Positions 15,841 through 23,931 of a DNA stretch of 33,173 nt are shown here, one piece after another. The stretch comes from an uncultured Lachnospiraceae bacterium (GTDB taxonomy: Bacteria; Bacillota; Clostridia; Lachnospirales; Lachnospiraceae): positions 1 through 33,173 of the forward strand of contig CAMOGQ010000027.1 of the NCBI GenBank assembly GCA_946614165.1, given 5' to 3'. Below the pieces are notes generated by a model, which was given only the letters and a program-made list of their open reading frames with translations, did no database searches and was not told the origin of the DNA. A program made the translations under genes and the position numbers. The number at the start of each line of letters is the position of its first letter. The stretch's first letter is position 1.

Positions 15841-15969
15841 TCCTTTATAAAGGGGACAGCCCAGGCAGGCAAGGCACCCTGCGGTATAAACACAGGGTTC
15901 TTCCGCGGAGAAGCCTGCTGCGGGATATGGGAAACCCAGTTTTTTTAACGCAGAAGCCCTCCTTTCCCT

Positions 15970-15975
15970 TATAAT
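15970..15975 (+). promoter_or_regulatory. Possible -10 box before the SUKH-like gene
   Basis: TATAAT lies 73 bases upstream of the 16048 start codon. No good -35 box stands at 16-18 bases; TTAACG is at 19. A promoter is expected here because a terminator lies just upstream. Confidence 0.4.
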
Positions 15976-16047
15976 GAAAGAAACGGCGGGACTGCCGCCG
16001 GAAAGGTCCTGGAAAAAGCAGCGCAGAAAAAACGGGAAAACAGATCT

Positions 16048-16668
16048 ATGATGACACATGCGGATTTTCGTGAAAAACTGAATCTCCTGACCGGCATCCT
16101 TTTTCCGGATCCTTCCGGGACGGATGCGGAAACTGAAATACAGGCCTCCTCTTCCGCTCCCTCAGAAACCGGCCGGCCGCAAAGCGAGACTCTGCGTCTC
16201 TTTTATGCCGCTTTCGCAGACCACCAGGACTTCATGAAAGGCCAGTATGACATATGCCTGCCGGGAGAGGATGAGACTGCGGGAGATCTTCTGATCCTTG
16301 CCAGGGAGCAGCAGGGAGTCTGCGCCTACGGTCTGGACAGATCCTCCGGAAAGGTCCTCTGCCTGGACCCTGCAGGAAGGGCAGAAGCGCTGGACCTGCC
16401 CCTTGAAGACTTTCTTCTTTATCTGGCTGCCCTCCAGAGCACCGGATACTGCCCCTGCGGGGGCCTGATCCGCGACTGCGCATATCTCCTGGAGGAAAAG
16501 TATTCTGACCTCAGGATCACCGGGGCCGCCGGGGAGGGCGCTGTCTACTGTTTTGAGGAGGGCGTGGTCCTGGCCGTATCCGGTAAGGACGCCTATGCGT
16601 CGGCCGCAAGCGGCGCCGCCATGGAAGCTTTTGAGAGACTGCGGGGCCTGGAAGCGGACATATTTTAA
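16048..16668 (+). CDS. SUKH/SMI1-KNR4-like protein, putative
   Basis: The 206-residue soluble protein is unassigned by strong motifs. Residues about 48-135 follow the pattern of the SUKH (SMI1/KNR4) fold: an FYAAFADH helix end, a strand region leading to GDLLILAREQQGVCAYGLD, then a VLCLD strand and LPLEDFLLYLAALQ as the closing helix. Many bacterial SUKH proteins are immunity proteins against contact-dependent or polymorphic toxins. Residues 24-45 are a low-complexity Ser/Glu/Pro stretch. The C-terminal part (from about 145) is not recognised. The ribosome site is weak (GGGAAAA), and ATG-ATG doublets leave the start uncertain by one codon. It is followed after 67 bases by a CbrC-family gene. 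Confidence is good for a real gene and moderate for the fold. Confidence 0.75.
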   Translation: MMTHADFREKLNLLTGILFPDPSGTDAETEIQASSSAPSETGRPQSETLRLFYAAFADHQDFMKGQYDICLPGEDETAGDLLILAREQQGVCAYGLDRSSGKVLCLDPAGRAEALDLPLEDFLLYLAALQSTGYCPCGGLIRDCAYLLEEKYSDLRITGAAGEGAVYCFEEGVVLAVSGKDAYASAASGAAMEAFERLRGLEADIF

Positions 16669-16735
16669 AAAGAAGAAAGGAATACCACAGGGGCCTGCCC
16701 GCCCCTTTGCACGATTGCCCGAAAGGAGACTTATG

Positions 16736-17251
16736 ATGAAACATATCAGATTCCGCTATCACCCCAATTTGTACAGCGACGAGATCCTGATCCGCGGCAG
16801 GAACGTCTGCCGCTGCTGCAATAAGGAAGTGACAGAGTATATCGATCAGATCTATGCGGCAGAGGAAGTGGAATGCATCTGCCTGGAATGCGTTCAAAGC
16901 GGCAGCGCCGCGGCAAAATTTGACGGCGAGTTCGTCCAGTACGCGGAGAAAGTTTCCGATCCGGAAAAGGTGGACGAGCTCTTCCACCGCACTCCGGGAT
17001 ATATGGCCTGGCAGGGAGAATACTGGCTGGCCTGCTGCGACGATTACTGCGAATACCTGGGTCCGGTGGGGATCCGGGAACTGGAAGAAATGGGCGTCAA
17101 AGAAGAGGCCCTGCGGGATTATGCATCCCAGGAGATCACCTATCCCATGGACGTGGTGGAGGAATACCTCAGTAAGGACGGCGACCTGACCGGCTATCTC
17201 TTCCACTGCCTCCACTGCGGCAGATACCGCCTCTATGTGGATGCCAGCTGA
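16736..17251 (+). CDS. CbrC family protein (UPF0167)
   Basis: The 171-residue protein begins with a pattern characteristic of CbrC (FRYHPN, then CRCCNKEV). Cysteine pairs follow at CICLECVQSGSAAAKFDGEF, and the chain ends in HCLHCGRYRLYVD. The cysteines suggest a metal-binding (zinc-ribbon-like) protein. E. coli CbrC is linked to tolerance of colicin E2; the biochemical role of the family is not established. Start ATG 16736 is preferred over the adjacent ATG 16733 because AAAGGAG then has seven-base spacing. The longer in-frame start at 16553 would overlap the previous gene and has no homologous sequence. It ends just before a strong bidirectional terminator. It probably forms an accessory pair with the SUKH-like gene. 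Confidence 0.88.
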   Translation: MKHIRFRYHPNLYSDEILIRGRNVCRCCNKEVTEYIDQIYAAEEVECICLECVQSGSAAAKFDGEFVQYAEKVSDPEKVDELFHRTPGYMAWQGEYWLACCDDYCEYLGPVGIRELEEMGVKEEALRDYASQEITYPMDVVEEYLSKDGDLTGYLFHCLHCGRYRLYVDAS

Positions 17252-17280
17252 TTCCTGGAAGCAGAATAAGAAACCAAAAA

Positions 17281-17311
17281 ACAGACCGCTCCGTTTTCCG
17301 GGGTGGTCTGT
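17281..17311. terminator. Bidirectional terminator between CbrC gene and rnhB
   Basis: ACAGACCGCTCCG pairs over 13 positions (two G-U) with CGGGGTGGTCTGT around TTTC. T-rich tracts follow on both strands: GTTCGTTTT on plus and GTTTTTTGG on minus. It serves the convergent ends of the CbrC gene and rnhB. Confidence 0.85.
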
Positions 17312-17339
17312 TCGTTTTAAGTCCCTGTAAAAATGGCCC

Positions 17340-17990
17340 TCAGATGAAATGGCCGATAAAGGTCCTTCTGTGTTCGGGGCAGGGGCCCAGCTCCCTGATC
17401 GCGTCCGTATGCTGCCTGGTGCCGTAGCCCTTGTGCTTTGCGAAGCCGTAGCCTGGATACTTCCTGTCCAGTTCCTCCATGTAGCGGTCCCTGGTCACCT
17501 TGGCCATGATGGAGGCCGCGGCGATGGAGATGCATCTGGCGTCTCCCTTGATGACCGGTACCTGGGGAATGGCCATGCCCGGAATGGTGACAGCGTCGTT
17601 GACAAGAACGGAAGGCGCCTTTTTCAGCCCTGCCACTGCCAGCCGCATGGCTTCATAGGTGGCCTGCAGGATATTGATCTCATCGATCCTCTGGGGAGAG
17701 ACCATGACCACGTTCCAGGCCAGGGCCTCCTCTTTGATCTGATCGTAGAGCATGTCTCTCTTCTTGGGGGAGAGCTTCTTGGAATCGTTCAGATACAGCA
17801 GGTCATGGTCCGGAGGAAGGATCACGGCGCCGGCAGCCACAGGCCCTGCCAGGGGACCTCTTCCGGCTTCGTCAATGCCGCAGATCAGGCCGCCGCAGGC
17901 AAGATCTCCCACGGCTTCCAGTTCGAAGCGCCGCATTTCGGCAACTCTCTTTTTCTCCTCTTCCAGCTTCATCAGCTGCTTTTCTGTCAT
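17340..17990 (-). CDS. rnhB: Ribonuclease HII
   Basis: RnhB cleaves RNA in RNA-DNA hybrids and at single embedded ribonucleotides. The 216 residues contain GIDEAGRGPLAGPV, with the catalytic Asp40-Glu41. NDSKKLSPKKRD and the later Asp residues (VLVNDAV, KGDARCISIAAASIMAKVTRD) complete the DEDD set. The N-terminus has a charged helix (KLEEEKKRVAEMRRFE) of the kind seen in longer Firmicutes enzymes. It lies 22 bases after lepB and ends the long operon at a strong terminator. Confidence 0.96.
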   Translation of the reverse strand: MTEKQLMKLEEEKKRVAEMRRFELEAVGDLACGGLICGIDEAGRGPLAGPVAAGAVILPPDHDLLYLNDSKKLSPKKRDMLYDQIKEEALAWNVVMVSPQRIDEINILQATYEAMRLAVAGLKKAPSVLVNDAVTIPGMAIPQVPVIKGDARCISIAAASIMAKVTRDRYMEELDRKYPGYGFAKHKGYGTRQHTDAIRELGPCPEHRRTFIGHFI

Positions 17991-18012
17991 AACCCTTACC
18001 TCAGAAAGATAA

Positions 18013-18561
18013 TCACTTGCCTACGGGTCCGATCCCGGACAGGGGCCAGATTCTGAAAACGGCCCTGCCTATGATCTCTTCCCTTTTTATATTGCCCACG
18101 TCGCTGTAGCGGCTGTCCTTGCTGACGGACCGGTTGTCGCCCAGGCAGAAATACTCATCCTCGCCCAGCGCGATCTCCTCGGCCGCCAGTCCCTGGTACT
18201 CGATGGGATCGGCGCCGTAATGCTCCTCCAGGATCTCTCCGTCGATCCAGATATTTCCGTTCTCGTCGATATAGACCGTTTCCCCGGGCAGTCCGATAAT
18301 CCGCTTGATATAGTAGGTCCTGTCCTCATATTCATAGGGAAAGACGATCACCTCGAATCGCTCCGGATCCCGGAAGCGGTAGGTCACCTTGTCGGCCACC
18401 AGGTTATCGCCGTCCTCCAGGGTGGGGACCATGGAAGTGCCGTGGACGATGGTCCTCTGGCCCACGAATTTCACAAGAAGCAGGGCAATGACGATGATCA
18501 TTGCAAAATAGGCAACATATCCCAGTATCACGGAAATGATACTTGTTTTCTTCTCTTCCAT
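18013..18561 (-). CDS. lepB: Signal peptidase I
   Basis: LepB removes signal peptides from exported proteins at the outer face of the membrane. The 182 residues have a single N-terminal membrane helix (about 10-31). The catalytic Ser43 is in GTSMVPTL and the general-base Lys86 is in YYIKRIIGLPGE. GDNRSVSKDSR marks the family box near the C-terminus. The short form with one membrane span is typical of Gram-positives. It lies between ylqF and rnhB; the 94-base gap to ylqF shows no clear promoter. Confidence 0.96.
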   Translation of the reverse strand: MEEKKTSIISVILGYVAYFAMIIVIALLLVKFVGQRTIVHGTSMVPTLEDGDNLVADKVTYRFRDPERFEVIVFPYEYEDRTYYIKRIIGLPGETVYIDENGNIWIDGEILEEHYGADPIEYQGLAAEEIALGEDEYFCLGDNRSVSKDSRYSDVGNIKREEIIGRAVFRIWPLSGIGPVGK

Positions 18562-18655
18562 TTGCTTTATGTCCTTTCAGGCAGGGCTCCCTCTTCCGGG
18601 GCCGTCCTGTACCAGTTTACTACGAAAGACTTTTCCTGTCATTCCCGATGATCTG

Positions 18656-19519
18656 TTAATCTTCCGGCTTTTCCAGGGAGATCCGTCCCATCCTGCCGTT
18701 CTTGAAGTCGTCCAGAAGAAGTCTGGAGGTGCGCAGGCAGTCGGGCTCCCCTCCCTTTAAAAGAAGGTTGCGGGAAAGAGCGATGGAACATAAAAGCTCC
18801 GGCATGGACAGATCCGGATCGAAAGATTCTCCCTCTCTGGCGTATTTGCCGGATATGACGTCCGGATATTCCTTCTGCAGATAGGCAAGAAGATAAAGGG
18901 ACAGTTCGTTCAGGTCCAGGATCTCCTCCCGGATGGCCGACACCAGGGCCAGGCGGATGCCCACCTCCTGATCTTCGAACTTGGGCCAGAGAATGCCCGG
19001 GGTATCTAAAAGATCCAGGTTTTTGTTCAGGCGGATCCACTGCTTGCCCTTGGTCACGCCGGGCTTATTGCCTGTTTTGGCGCTGGCCTTGCCCGCGAAG
19101 CTGTTGATGAAGGTGGATTTTCCCACGTTGGGAATGCCCACCACCATGGCTCTCAGGGGCCTTCCTATGATGCCTCTTTTTCTGTCTCTTTCCAGTTTGG
19201 CCGCGCAGGCCTTTTCCACGATCTTCCTGATCTGGTCGTTGGCTTTTCTGGTCCTGGCGTCCAGGTCGATGACAAGGATCCCCCTGGACTCGTAATACTT
19301 CCGGAAGGCCTCCGTGCGGACAGGGTCCGCCAGATCCGCCTTGCCCAGAAGAAGGATCCTGGACTTGCCGGCCGCAAGAGAGTCGATATCGGGATTGCGG
19401 CTGCTGATGGGGATGCGGGCATCTGCCAGTTCGATCACCAGATCCACCAGCTTTATGTTCTCCTCCATCATCCTGCGGGCCTTTGTCATATGTCCGGGAT
19501 ACCACTGATATTCCGCCAT
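18656..19519 (-). CDS. ylqF: Ribosome biogenesis GTPase YlqF/RbgA
   Basis: This GTPase matures the 50S subunit. The G motifs occur in circularly permuted order, as characteristic of YlqF: G4-like LLGKADLADP first, then the P-loop GIPNVGKST, the Thr-containing PGVTKGKQW, and DTPG after it. The N-terminal YPGHMTKARR motif is also diagnostic. The C-terminal RNA-binding domain runs to residue 287, the normal size. It follows rplS, and both act on the large subunit. Confidence 0.96.
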   Translation of the reverse strand: MAEYQWYPGHMTKARRMMEENIKLVDLVIELADARIPISSRNPDIDSLAAGKSRILLLGKADLADPVRTEAFRKYYESRGILVIDLDARTRKANDQIRKIVEKACAAKLERDRKRGIIGRPLRAMVVGIPNVGKSTFINSFAGKASAKTGNKPGVTKGKQWIRLNKNLDLLDTPGILWPKFEDQEVGIRLALVSAIREEILDLNELSLYLLAYLQKEYPDVISGKYAREGESFDPDLSMPELLCSIALSRNLLLKGGEPDCLRTSRLLLDDFKNGRMGRISLEKPED

Positions 19520-19540
19520 AGATTACCTCCGTCTGTTACA

Positions 19541-19567
19541 AAGGCCGCACCTGTGCGGTGCGGCCTT
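19541..19567 (-). terminator. Hairpin terminator after rplS
   Basis: AAGGCCGCACC pairs perfectly over 11 bp with GGTGCGGCCTT around a 5-base loop. Only a short TTTGT follows on the minus strand. It is strong as a hairpin but weak in its T-run, so partial read-through into ylqF is likely. Confidence 0.6.
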
Positions 19568-19583
19568 CGGCTTTTCACGATAT

Positions 19584-19937
19584 TTATCTTGCGTTCTTGG
19601 CTTTGACTCTTGCTTTCTTTCCGCTCAGGCCGCGAAGATAGTTCAGCTTTGCTCTTCTGACTTTACCTTCTCTTACAACGGTAACGCCTTCAACGTTGGG
19701 GGAGTGAAGAGGCCATGTCTTCTCTACGCCGATACCGCTGGACTCTTTGCGTACTGTGAAAGTGCATCTTGCGCCGCCGCCCTGGATCTTCATGACTGTG
19801 CCTTCGAAGATCTGGATTCTTTCACGGTTGCCTTCCTTGATTCTGTTGGCAACACGTACTGTGTCACCGACGTTGAACTGGGGTGCTTCTGCTTTGAGCT
19901 GCTCTTTTTCCAGCTCTCTGATGATTTCGTAGTTCAT
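19584..19937 (-). CDS. rplS: 50S ribosomal protein L19
   Basis: L19 is a large-subunit protein at the 30S-50S interface. The 117 residues carry the typical sequence [27 protein letters not shown], the Gly-rich [14 protein letters not shown], and the basic C-terminus [17 protein letters not shown]. It has its own promoter (20072-20100) and a structured leader that probably gives autoregulation. The trmD-rplS order is conserved in bacteria. Confidence 0.98.
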   Translation of the reverse strand: MNYEIIRELEKEQLKAEAPQFNVGDTVRVANRIKEGNRERIQIFEGTVMKIQGGGARCTFTVRKESSGIGVEKTWPLHSPNVEGVTVVREGKVRRAKLNYLRGLSGKKARVKAKNAR

Positions 19938-19944
19938 TTTTTAT

Positions 19945-20065
19945 CTCCTTCTATTACTGGATGTTCTTGCCTGAATGTCTGTATCGGTCCGGGGGGACCG
20001 CAGATCCTAAAGCGGCAGAGGACCACCTCTGATTATGTGATGAATTCTTTCATCACTAACGCAAC
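19945..20065 (-). ncRNA. Structured rplS leader, probable L19 leader RNA
   Basis: The transcript ahead of rplS forms three clean hairpins: GTGATGA/TCATCAC, AGAGG/CCTCT and CGGTCC/GGACCG. They are followed by CATTCAGGCAAGAACATCC just upstream of the AGAAGGAG ribosome site. The terminal GCAAGAACATC block and the preceding GC hairpin recall the ribosomal protein L19 leader of Firmicutes, which is thought to let L19 repress its own translation. The hairpins are visible; the family assignment is from memory of the motif. Confidence 0.55.
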
Positions 20066-20071
20066 GCGAAT

Positions 20072-20100
20072 ATTTTATCACAGGGCAGGCGGCCTTTCAA
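20072..20100 (-). promoter_or_regulatory. Promoter of rplS
   Basis: On the minus strand TTGAAA (20095-20100), a 17-base spacer and TAAAAT (20072-20077) closely match the housekeeping consensus, directly after the trmD stop. rplS is therefore independently transcribed with a leader of about 130 bases. Confidence 0.75.
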
Positions 20101-20108
20101 GCATTTTT

Positions 20109-20924
20109 TTATTCCTGCTCCGCATTTTCCACGGGATTTTTCCCGGCCTCCGGATCCGCCTCCGCCGGTCTTTCCTTCCGGATCCTTCTCTTCTTTTTCT
20201 TAATGGGCCTTCCGTCGGGTCCCAGGTCCGGATGGGTCTCCATAAAGGCCGCATAGAGGTCGGGCCTTGCCTGCCTTGTGCGGATCAGGGACTGCTCCAG
20301 CCTCCAGGCATCCACCTTTGCGTGGTCTCCCGATAAAAGCACCGGAGGCACTCTTTTTTCGTGCCATACCTCGGGTCTGGAATACTGGGGATATTCCAGA
20401 AGGCCGTTCATAAAGGAATCCGTCTCTCCCGAGTCATGGTTTCCCAGGACACCGGGGATCATCCGGGAGACGGCATCGATCACCACCATGGCGGGAAGCT
20501 CTCCTCCTGTCAGGACGAAGTCTCCTATGGAGACCTGGTCTGTCACGATCTCCTCCAGGACTCTCTCGTCGATTCCCTCGTAGTGGCCGCAGAGCAGGAT
20601 CAGTTCCTCCTCCCGGGCCAGGTCCATGGCCATGGCCTGGTCAAAGGTCTTTCCCACCGGGGTCATATAGACCACTCTGGCTTTCCTTTCCAGACGGTCC
20701 TGGATGCTTTTCCAGGCATCGTAAACAGGCTGGGCCTGCATCAGCATGCCGGCTCCGCCTCCGTAGGTGTAGTCGTCCACCCTGTTATGCCTGTCCAGGG
20801 TATAATCCCGGATATTGACCGCCTCTACGGACACAAGGCCCCTGTCCATGGCCCTGGCCAGAATGGAGGTGTTAAGGCCCTGCAGGATCATCTCCGGAAA
20901 CAGGGTCAGCACATGAAAACGCAT
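20109..20924 (-). CDS. trmD: tRNA (guanine-N1-)-methyltransferase
   Basis: TrmD methylates G37 of tRNAs from S-adenosylmethionine, which prevents frameshifts. Start ATG 20924 gives MRFHVLTLFPEM, the standard beginning, with GGGAGAAGG upstream; the longer frame from 20981 only extends into rimM. The knotted active-site segment reads DFVLTGGELPAM and then IPGVLGNHDS. The product is 272 residues, longer than usual because of a charged C-terminal tail of about 35 residues (PIKKKKRRIRKERPAEAD...). It lies 16 bases after rimM. Confidence 0.96.
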   Translation of the reverse strand: MRFHVLTLFPEMILQGLNTSILARAMDRGLVSVEAVNIRDYTLDRHNRVDDYTYGGGAGMLMQAQPVYDAWKSIQDRLERKARVVYMTPVGKTFDQAMAMDLAREEELILLCGHYEGIDERVLEEIVTDQVSIGDFVLTGGELPAMVVIDAVSRMIPGVLGNHDSGETDSFMNGLLEYPQYSRPEVWHEKRVPPVLLSGDHAKVDAWRLEQSLIRTRQARPDLYAAFMETHPDLGPDGRPIKKKKRRIRKERPAEADPEAGKNPVENAEQE

Positions 20925-20940
20925 AGCTTTTCCTTCTCCC

Positions 20941-21462
20941 TCAGAGGTCTTCCAGACCGGGCATGATCCACACCCGTACAAAACCCTCTTCCAGGTTCAC
21001 TTCCTTGATACACTGGTCGATCACGGGGATGAGAAGCTCTCCCCCGTCCGTTTTTTCCACTACGTAAACGTCGTTGGCCCCGGTCATGAGAACGTCCTTC
21101 AGGGTGCCGATCTGCACGTCCTCATCGCCCTCCCGGGTCACCACCTTCAGGCCCAGAAGATCGGGAATATAGTACTCTCCCTCTTCCAGAGGAAGGGCAT
21201 CCTTTCTGTCGATCAGAAGGGAACTGCCCCTGAGCCGCTCCACGTCCTCGATCCTGTCCATGCCTTCAAAGCCGAGGATCACGTACTTCTTGAAGAACTT
21301 GACGGACCGGATCCTCAGGGTCTTTCTGATCCTTCCCTTTTCCAGGATCACCTCTTCAAGGTCCAGAAAACGCTGCGGATCGTCCGTGGTGGGAAATACC
21401 TTGACTTCTCCCTTCAGTCCGTGGGTCGATGTGATGATCCCTACCTGAAATTCCTTAACCAT
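20941..21462 (-). CDS. rimM: 16S rRNA processing protein RimM
   Basis: RimM assists maturation of the 30S head and binds S19. The 173 residues contain the N-terminal domain (VGIITSTHGLKGEVKVFP) and a PRC-barrel C-terminal domain (EGEYYIPDLLGLKVVT ... LLIPVIDQCIKEVN). A GGGAGGAAC ribosome site precedes ATG 21462. It is separated from khpA by a terminator-like hairpin and followed closely by trmD, a conserved pair. Confidence 0.95.
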   Translation of the reverse strand: MVKEFQVGIITSTHGLKGEVKVFPTTDDPQRFLDLEEVILEKGRIRKTLRIRSVKFFKKYVILGFEGMDRIEDVERLRGSSLLIDRKDALPLEEGEYYIPDLLGLKVVTREGDEDVQIGTLKDVLMTGANDVYVVEKTDGGELLIPVIDQCIKEVNLEEGFVRVWIMPGLEDL

Positions 21463-21483
21463 TGTTCCTCCCGGGCATTTAAA

Positions 21484-21526
21484 ACAAAAAGGGCAGCTGC
21501 GCTGCTGTCACAGTGCATTGCTGCCC
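21484..21526 (-). terminator. Terminator or attenuator between khpA and rimM
   Basis: GGGCAGC (minus strand) pairs with GCTGCCC around a 22-base interior that can itself fold (GCAGC/GCTGC repeats), followed by TTTTTGTTTT. It would uncouple the SRP/S16/KhpA genes from rimM-trmD, at least partly. Confidence 0.75.
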
Positions 21527-21550
21527 TCGATTTTCAGGGTATAAATACCA

Positions 21551-21778
21551 TTAATCAATATCTACGTCCACTCTCAAATCTTCTTTGGAAGAAGCCGCCT
21601 TCACAACAGACCGGATCGCTTTGGCGATCCTGCCCTGTTTTCCGATTACTTTTCCCATATCAGAAGGAGCGACATGCAGCTGGATCCTGATATTCTTTCC
21701 CTCATTCTTCTCGGTCACGACGACCTCGTCCGGATGGTCTACAAGAGCCTTCGCAATGACTTCCACTAATTCTTTCAT
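21551..21778 (-). CDS. khpA: KH-domain RNA-binding protein KhpA
   Basis: The 75-residue protein is a single KH domain. It has the loop sequence SDMGKVIGKQGRIAKAIRS (the GxxG element is GKQG) and the N-terminal helix MKELVEVIAKALVDHPDE typical of KhpA (YlqC). In Firmicutes KhpA with KhpB binds RNA and influences cell elongation and division. It sits 45 bases after rpsP, its conserved location. Confidence 0.95.
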   Translation of the reverse strand: MKELVEVIAKALVDHPDEVVVTEKNEGKNIRIQLHVAPSDMGKVIGKQGRIAKAIRSVVKAASSKEDLRVDVDID

Positions 21779-21823
21779 TTGATTGATTTTCCTTCCGATA
21801 GTCAGGTCAGAACTGGAAACAGA

Positions 21824-22063
21824 TTATTTGATGCCTGCCTGTTTGAACAGTCTGCGGACTACTGTTGTGGGCTGTGCGCCGTTGGCAAGCCATTTCTTAG
21901 CTTCTTCTACGTCAACAACAACAGTGCTGGGATCAGTATTGGGATCATATGTGCCGATGGTTGCGATTGCGCGGCCGCTGCGGGGGGTAGCTGCATCTGC
22001 AACAACGATTCTGTAAAGCGGGACCTTCTTCTCACCAATTCTTGTTAATCTGATCTTGACCAT
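21824..22063 (-). CDS. rpsP: 30S ribosomal protein S16
   Basis: S16 is a small-subunit assembly protein. The 79 residues have the family sequence VKIRLTRIGEKKVPLYRIVV, then GRAIATIGTYDPN and the C-terminal AQPTTVVRRLFKQAGI. AAGGAGG precedes ATG 22063. It follows ffh after 106 bases, a spacer holding a CGGAAG/CTTCCG hairpin. Confidence 0.98.
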   Translation of the reverse strand: MVKIRLTRIGEKKVPLYRIVVADAATPRSGRAIATIGTYDPNTDPSTVVVDVEEAKKWLANGAQPTTVVRRLFKQAGIK

Positions 22064-22169
22064 TTTTTCCTCCTTAATTAAACGCTTTGGTTCATTATCA
22101 AATTTATTTTTTGTATTTCAGACGGAAGCTTTCTCTTCCGGTTCTGTCTCTCCTGCTGCTTCCTTTTGA

Positions 22170-23552
22170 TCAGAAGGGGAAGCCGCCTCCCTTTCTGCCG
22201 CCGAACATGTTCATCATACCGCCCATGCCGCCGCGGCCGCGTCTGCCCTTGGGCATCTGCTTCATCATCTTCTGCATCTGGGTGAACTGCTTGATGAAGC
22301 GGTTCACATCCGCGATGGAGTTGCCCGAGCCCTTGGCGATCCTGAACTTTCTCTGAGGGGTCAGGAGCTTGGGATTGGCTCTCTCCTCGGGGGTCATGCT
22401 CAGGATGATGGCTTCGGTGCGCTTCAGCTGCTTCTCGTCGATGGCGCCTTCCAGATCGGCCTTGCTCATTCCGAAGCCCGGGAGCATTCCCAGGATGGAG
22501 GAAAGACCGCCCATCTTACGCATCTGATTCATGCTTTCCATGTAGTCGTTGAAGTCGAACTTGCCCTTTTTCAGGCGGGAAGCCATATCTTTGGTCTTCT
22601 CTTCGTCTTCCTTCCCCAGATTTTCCTGGGCCTTGTCGATCAGGGTCAGGACATCGCCCATACCCAGGATCCTGCTGGCCATGCGGTCCGGATAGAACTG
22701 CTCCAGGTCGGAAAGCTTTTCGCCCATACCACAGTAGAGAATGGGCTTTCCTGTCACGGCCTTGATGGAAAGTGCCGCGCCGCCCCGGGTGTCGCCGTCC
22801 ATCTTGGAAAGGATGACGCCGTCCACGCCTACCTTGTCGTCGAAGGTCTTGGCCACGTTCACGGCTTCCTGACCGGTCATGGCGTCCACCACCAGGATGG
22901 TATCCGTCACCTGAACGGCCGCCTTGATGTCGGAGAGCTCCTGCATCATGGATTCGTCGATCTGCAGACGGCCTGCCGTATCCAGAAATACCACGTTCTC
23001 GCCGTTCTTTCTGGCATGCTCCATGGCTGCCGCCGCGATCTCGGCCGGCTTATGGTCCGATCCCATGGTAAAGACGTCCACGCCCACCTTTTCGCCGTTG
23101 ACCTGCAGCTGTTTGATCGCCGCGGGCCTGTAGATATCCAGAGCTGCCAGCAGAGGCTTTCTGCCCCTGGATTTCATCTTGCCTGCCAGCTTGGCTGCCG
23201 TGGTGGTCTTGCCGGCGCCCTGCAGGCCCACCATCATGATGACAGTGGTCTGTCCGCCGGGAAGGAGCCTGATCTCCGTCATCTCGGAGCCCATCAGACT
23301 GATCAGCTCGTCGTTGACGATCTTGACGACCATCTGTGCGGGATTCAGGCCGTTCATGACATCCTCGCCGATCGCTTTCTCCTCGATGGATTTGACGAAG
23401 TTCTTGACGACCCTGAAATTGACATCGGCTTCCAGAAGCGCCATTTTTACTTCGCGCAGGGCGGATCTGACATCCGCTTCGCTGAGCCTTCCCTTGCCGC
23501 GCAGATTCTTAAATATGTTATTCAGTTTATCTGTTAAGCTGTCAAATGCCAT
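22170..23552 (-). CDS. ffh: Signal recognition particle protein Ffh
   Basis: Ffh binds signal sequences and 4.5S RNA and delivers ribosomes to FtsY. The 460 residues show the N domain (1-95), the G domain with P-loop GLQGAGKT (109-116), FLDTAGRLQ and SKMDGDTRGG, and the M domain. The M domain is Met-rich and ends with the Gly/Met/Phe tail GGMGGMMNMFGGRKGG. The start codon overlaps the ylxM stop by one base (TAATG), indicating coupling. The gene lies in the conserved ylxM-ffh-rpsP order. Confidence 0.98.
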   Translation of the reverse strand: MAFDSLTDKLNNIFKNLRGKGRLSEADVRSALREVKMALLEADVNFRVVKNFVKSIEEKAIGEDVMNGLNPAQMVVKIVNDELISLMGSEMTEIRLLPGGQTTVIMMVGLQGAGKTTTAAKLAGKMKSRGRKPLLAALDIYRPAAIKQLQVNGEKVGVDVFTMGSDHKPAEIAAAAMEHARKNGENVVFLDTAGRLQIDESMMQELSDIKAAVQVTDTILVVDAMTGQEAVNVAKTFDDKVGVDGVILSKMDGDTRGGAALSIKAVTGKPILYCGMGEKLSDLEQFYPDRMASRILGMGDVLTLIDKAQENLGKEDEEKTKDMASRLKKGKFDFNDYMESMNQMRKMGGLSSILGMLPGFGMSKADLEGAIDEKQLKRTEAIILSMTPEERANPKLLTPQRKFRIAKGSGNSIADVNRFIKQFTQMQKMMKQMPKGRRGRGGMGGMMNMFGGRKGGGFPF

Positions 23553-23893
23553 TATTCCAGATCCTTTTTAATTATCCGGGCCTGCTGCCGGATCCTTTCC
23601 CGAAGGGCGGGAAGGTCCGTGTCTTCGCCGGCCATGTTTTCCAGGGCATCCGCATCGCTCCGTATGGTCTCAAAGCGGCGGATCATTCCCAGAAGTTCTT
23701 CGTATTTCTGCATCTGGGCCGTACAGCGTCTGACCAGGTCATGCACCGCCTGCCGGCTGATGCCCTCCGCCTCGGCGATCTCGTTGAGGGACAGGTCATC
23801 GTAGACCAGACGCTGATAGATCTTCTGCTGATGCCTTGTCAGAAGGGGCCCGTAAAAATCATAGAGCAGGCCCTGCTCAACTATTTTTTCCAC
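23552..23893 (-). CDS. ylxM: YlxM, SRP-associated HTH protein (UPF0122)
   Basis: The 113-residue helical protein has a sigma-region-4-like helix-turn-helix (YDDLSLNEIAEAEGISRQAV). It begins EKIVEQGLLYDFYGPLLTRHQ, as is usual for YlxM. In streptococci YlxM associates with the SRP and modulates Ffh and FtsY activity. It is the first gene of the ylxM-ffh-rpsP-khpA operon and overlaps ffh by one base. The promoter is at 23971-23999. Confidence 0.94.
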   Translation of the reverse strand: MEKIVEQGLLYDFYGPLLTRHQQKIYQRLVYDDLSLNEIAEAEGISRQAVHDLVRRCTAQMQKYEELLGMIRRFETIRSDADALENMAGEDTDLPALRERIRQQARIIKKDLE

Positions 23894-23931
23894 AGTCTTA
23901 CCCTTCCGCAGGGCTCTTCACCTCTGCACAC

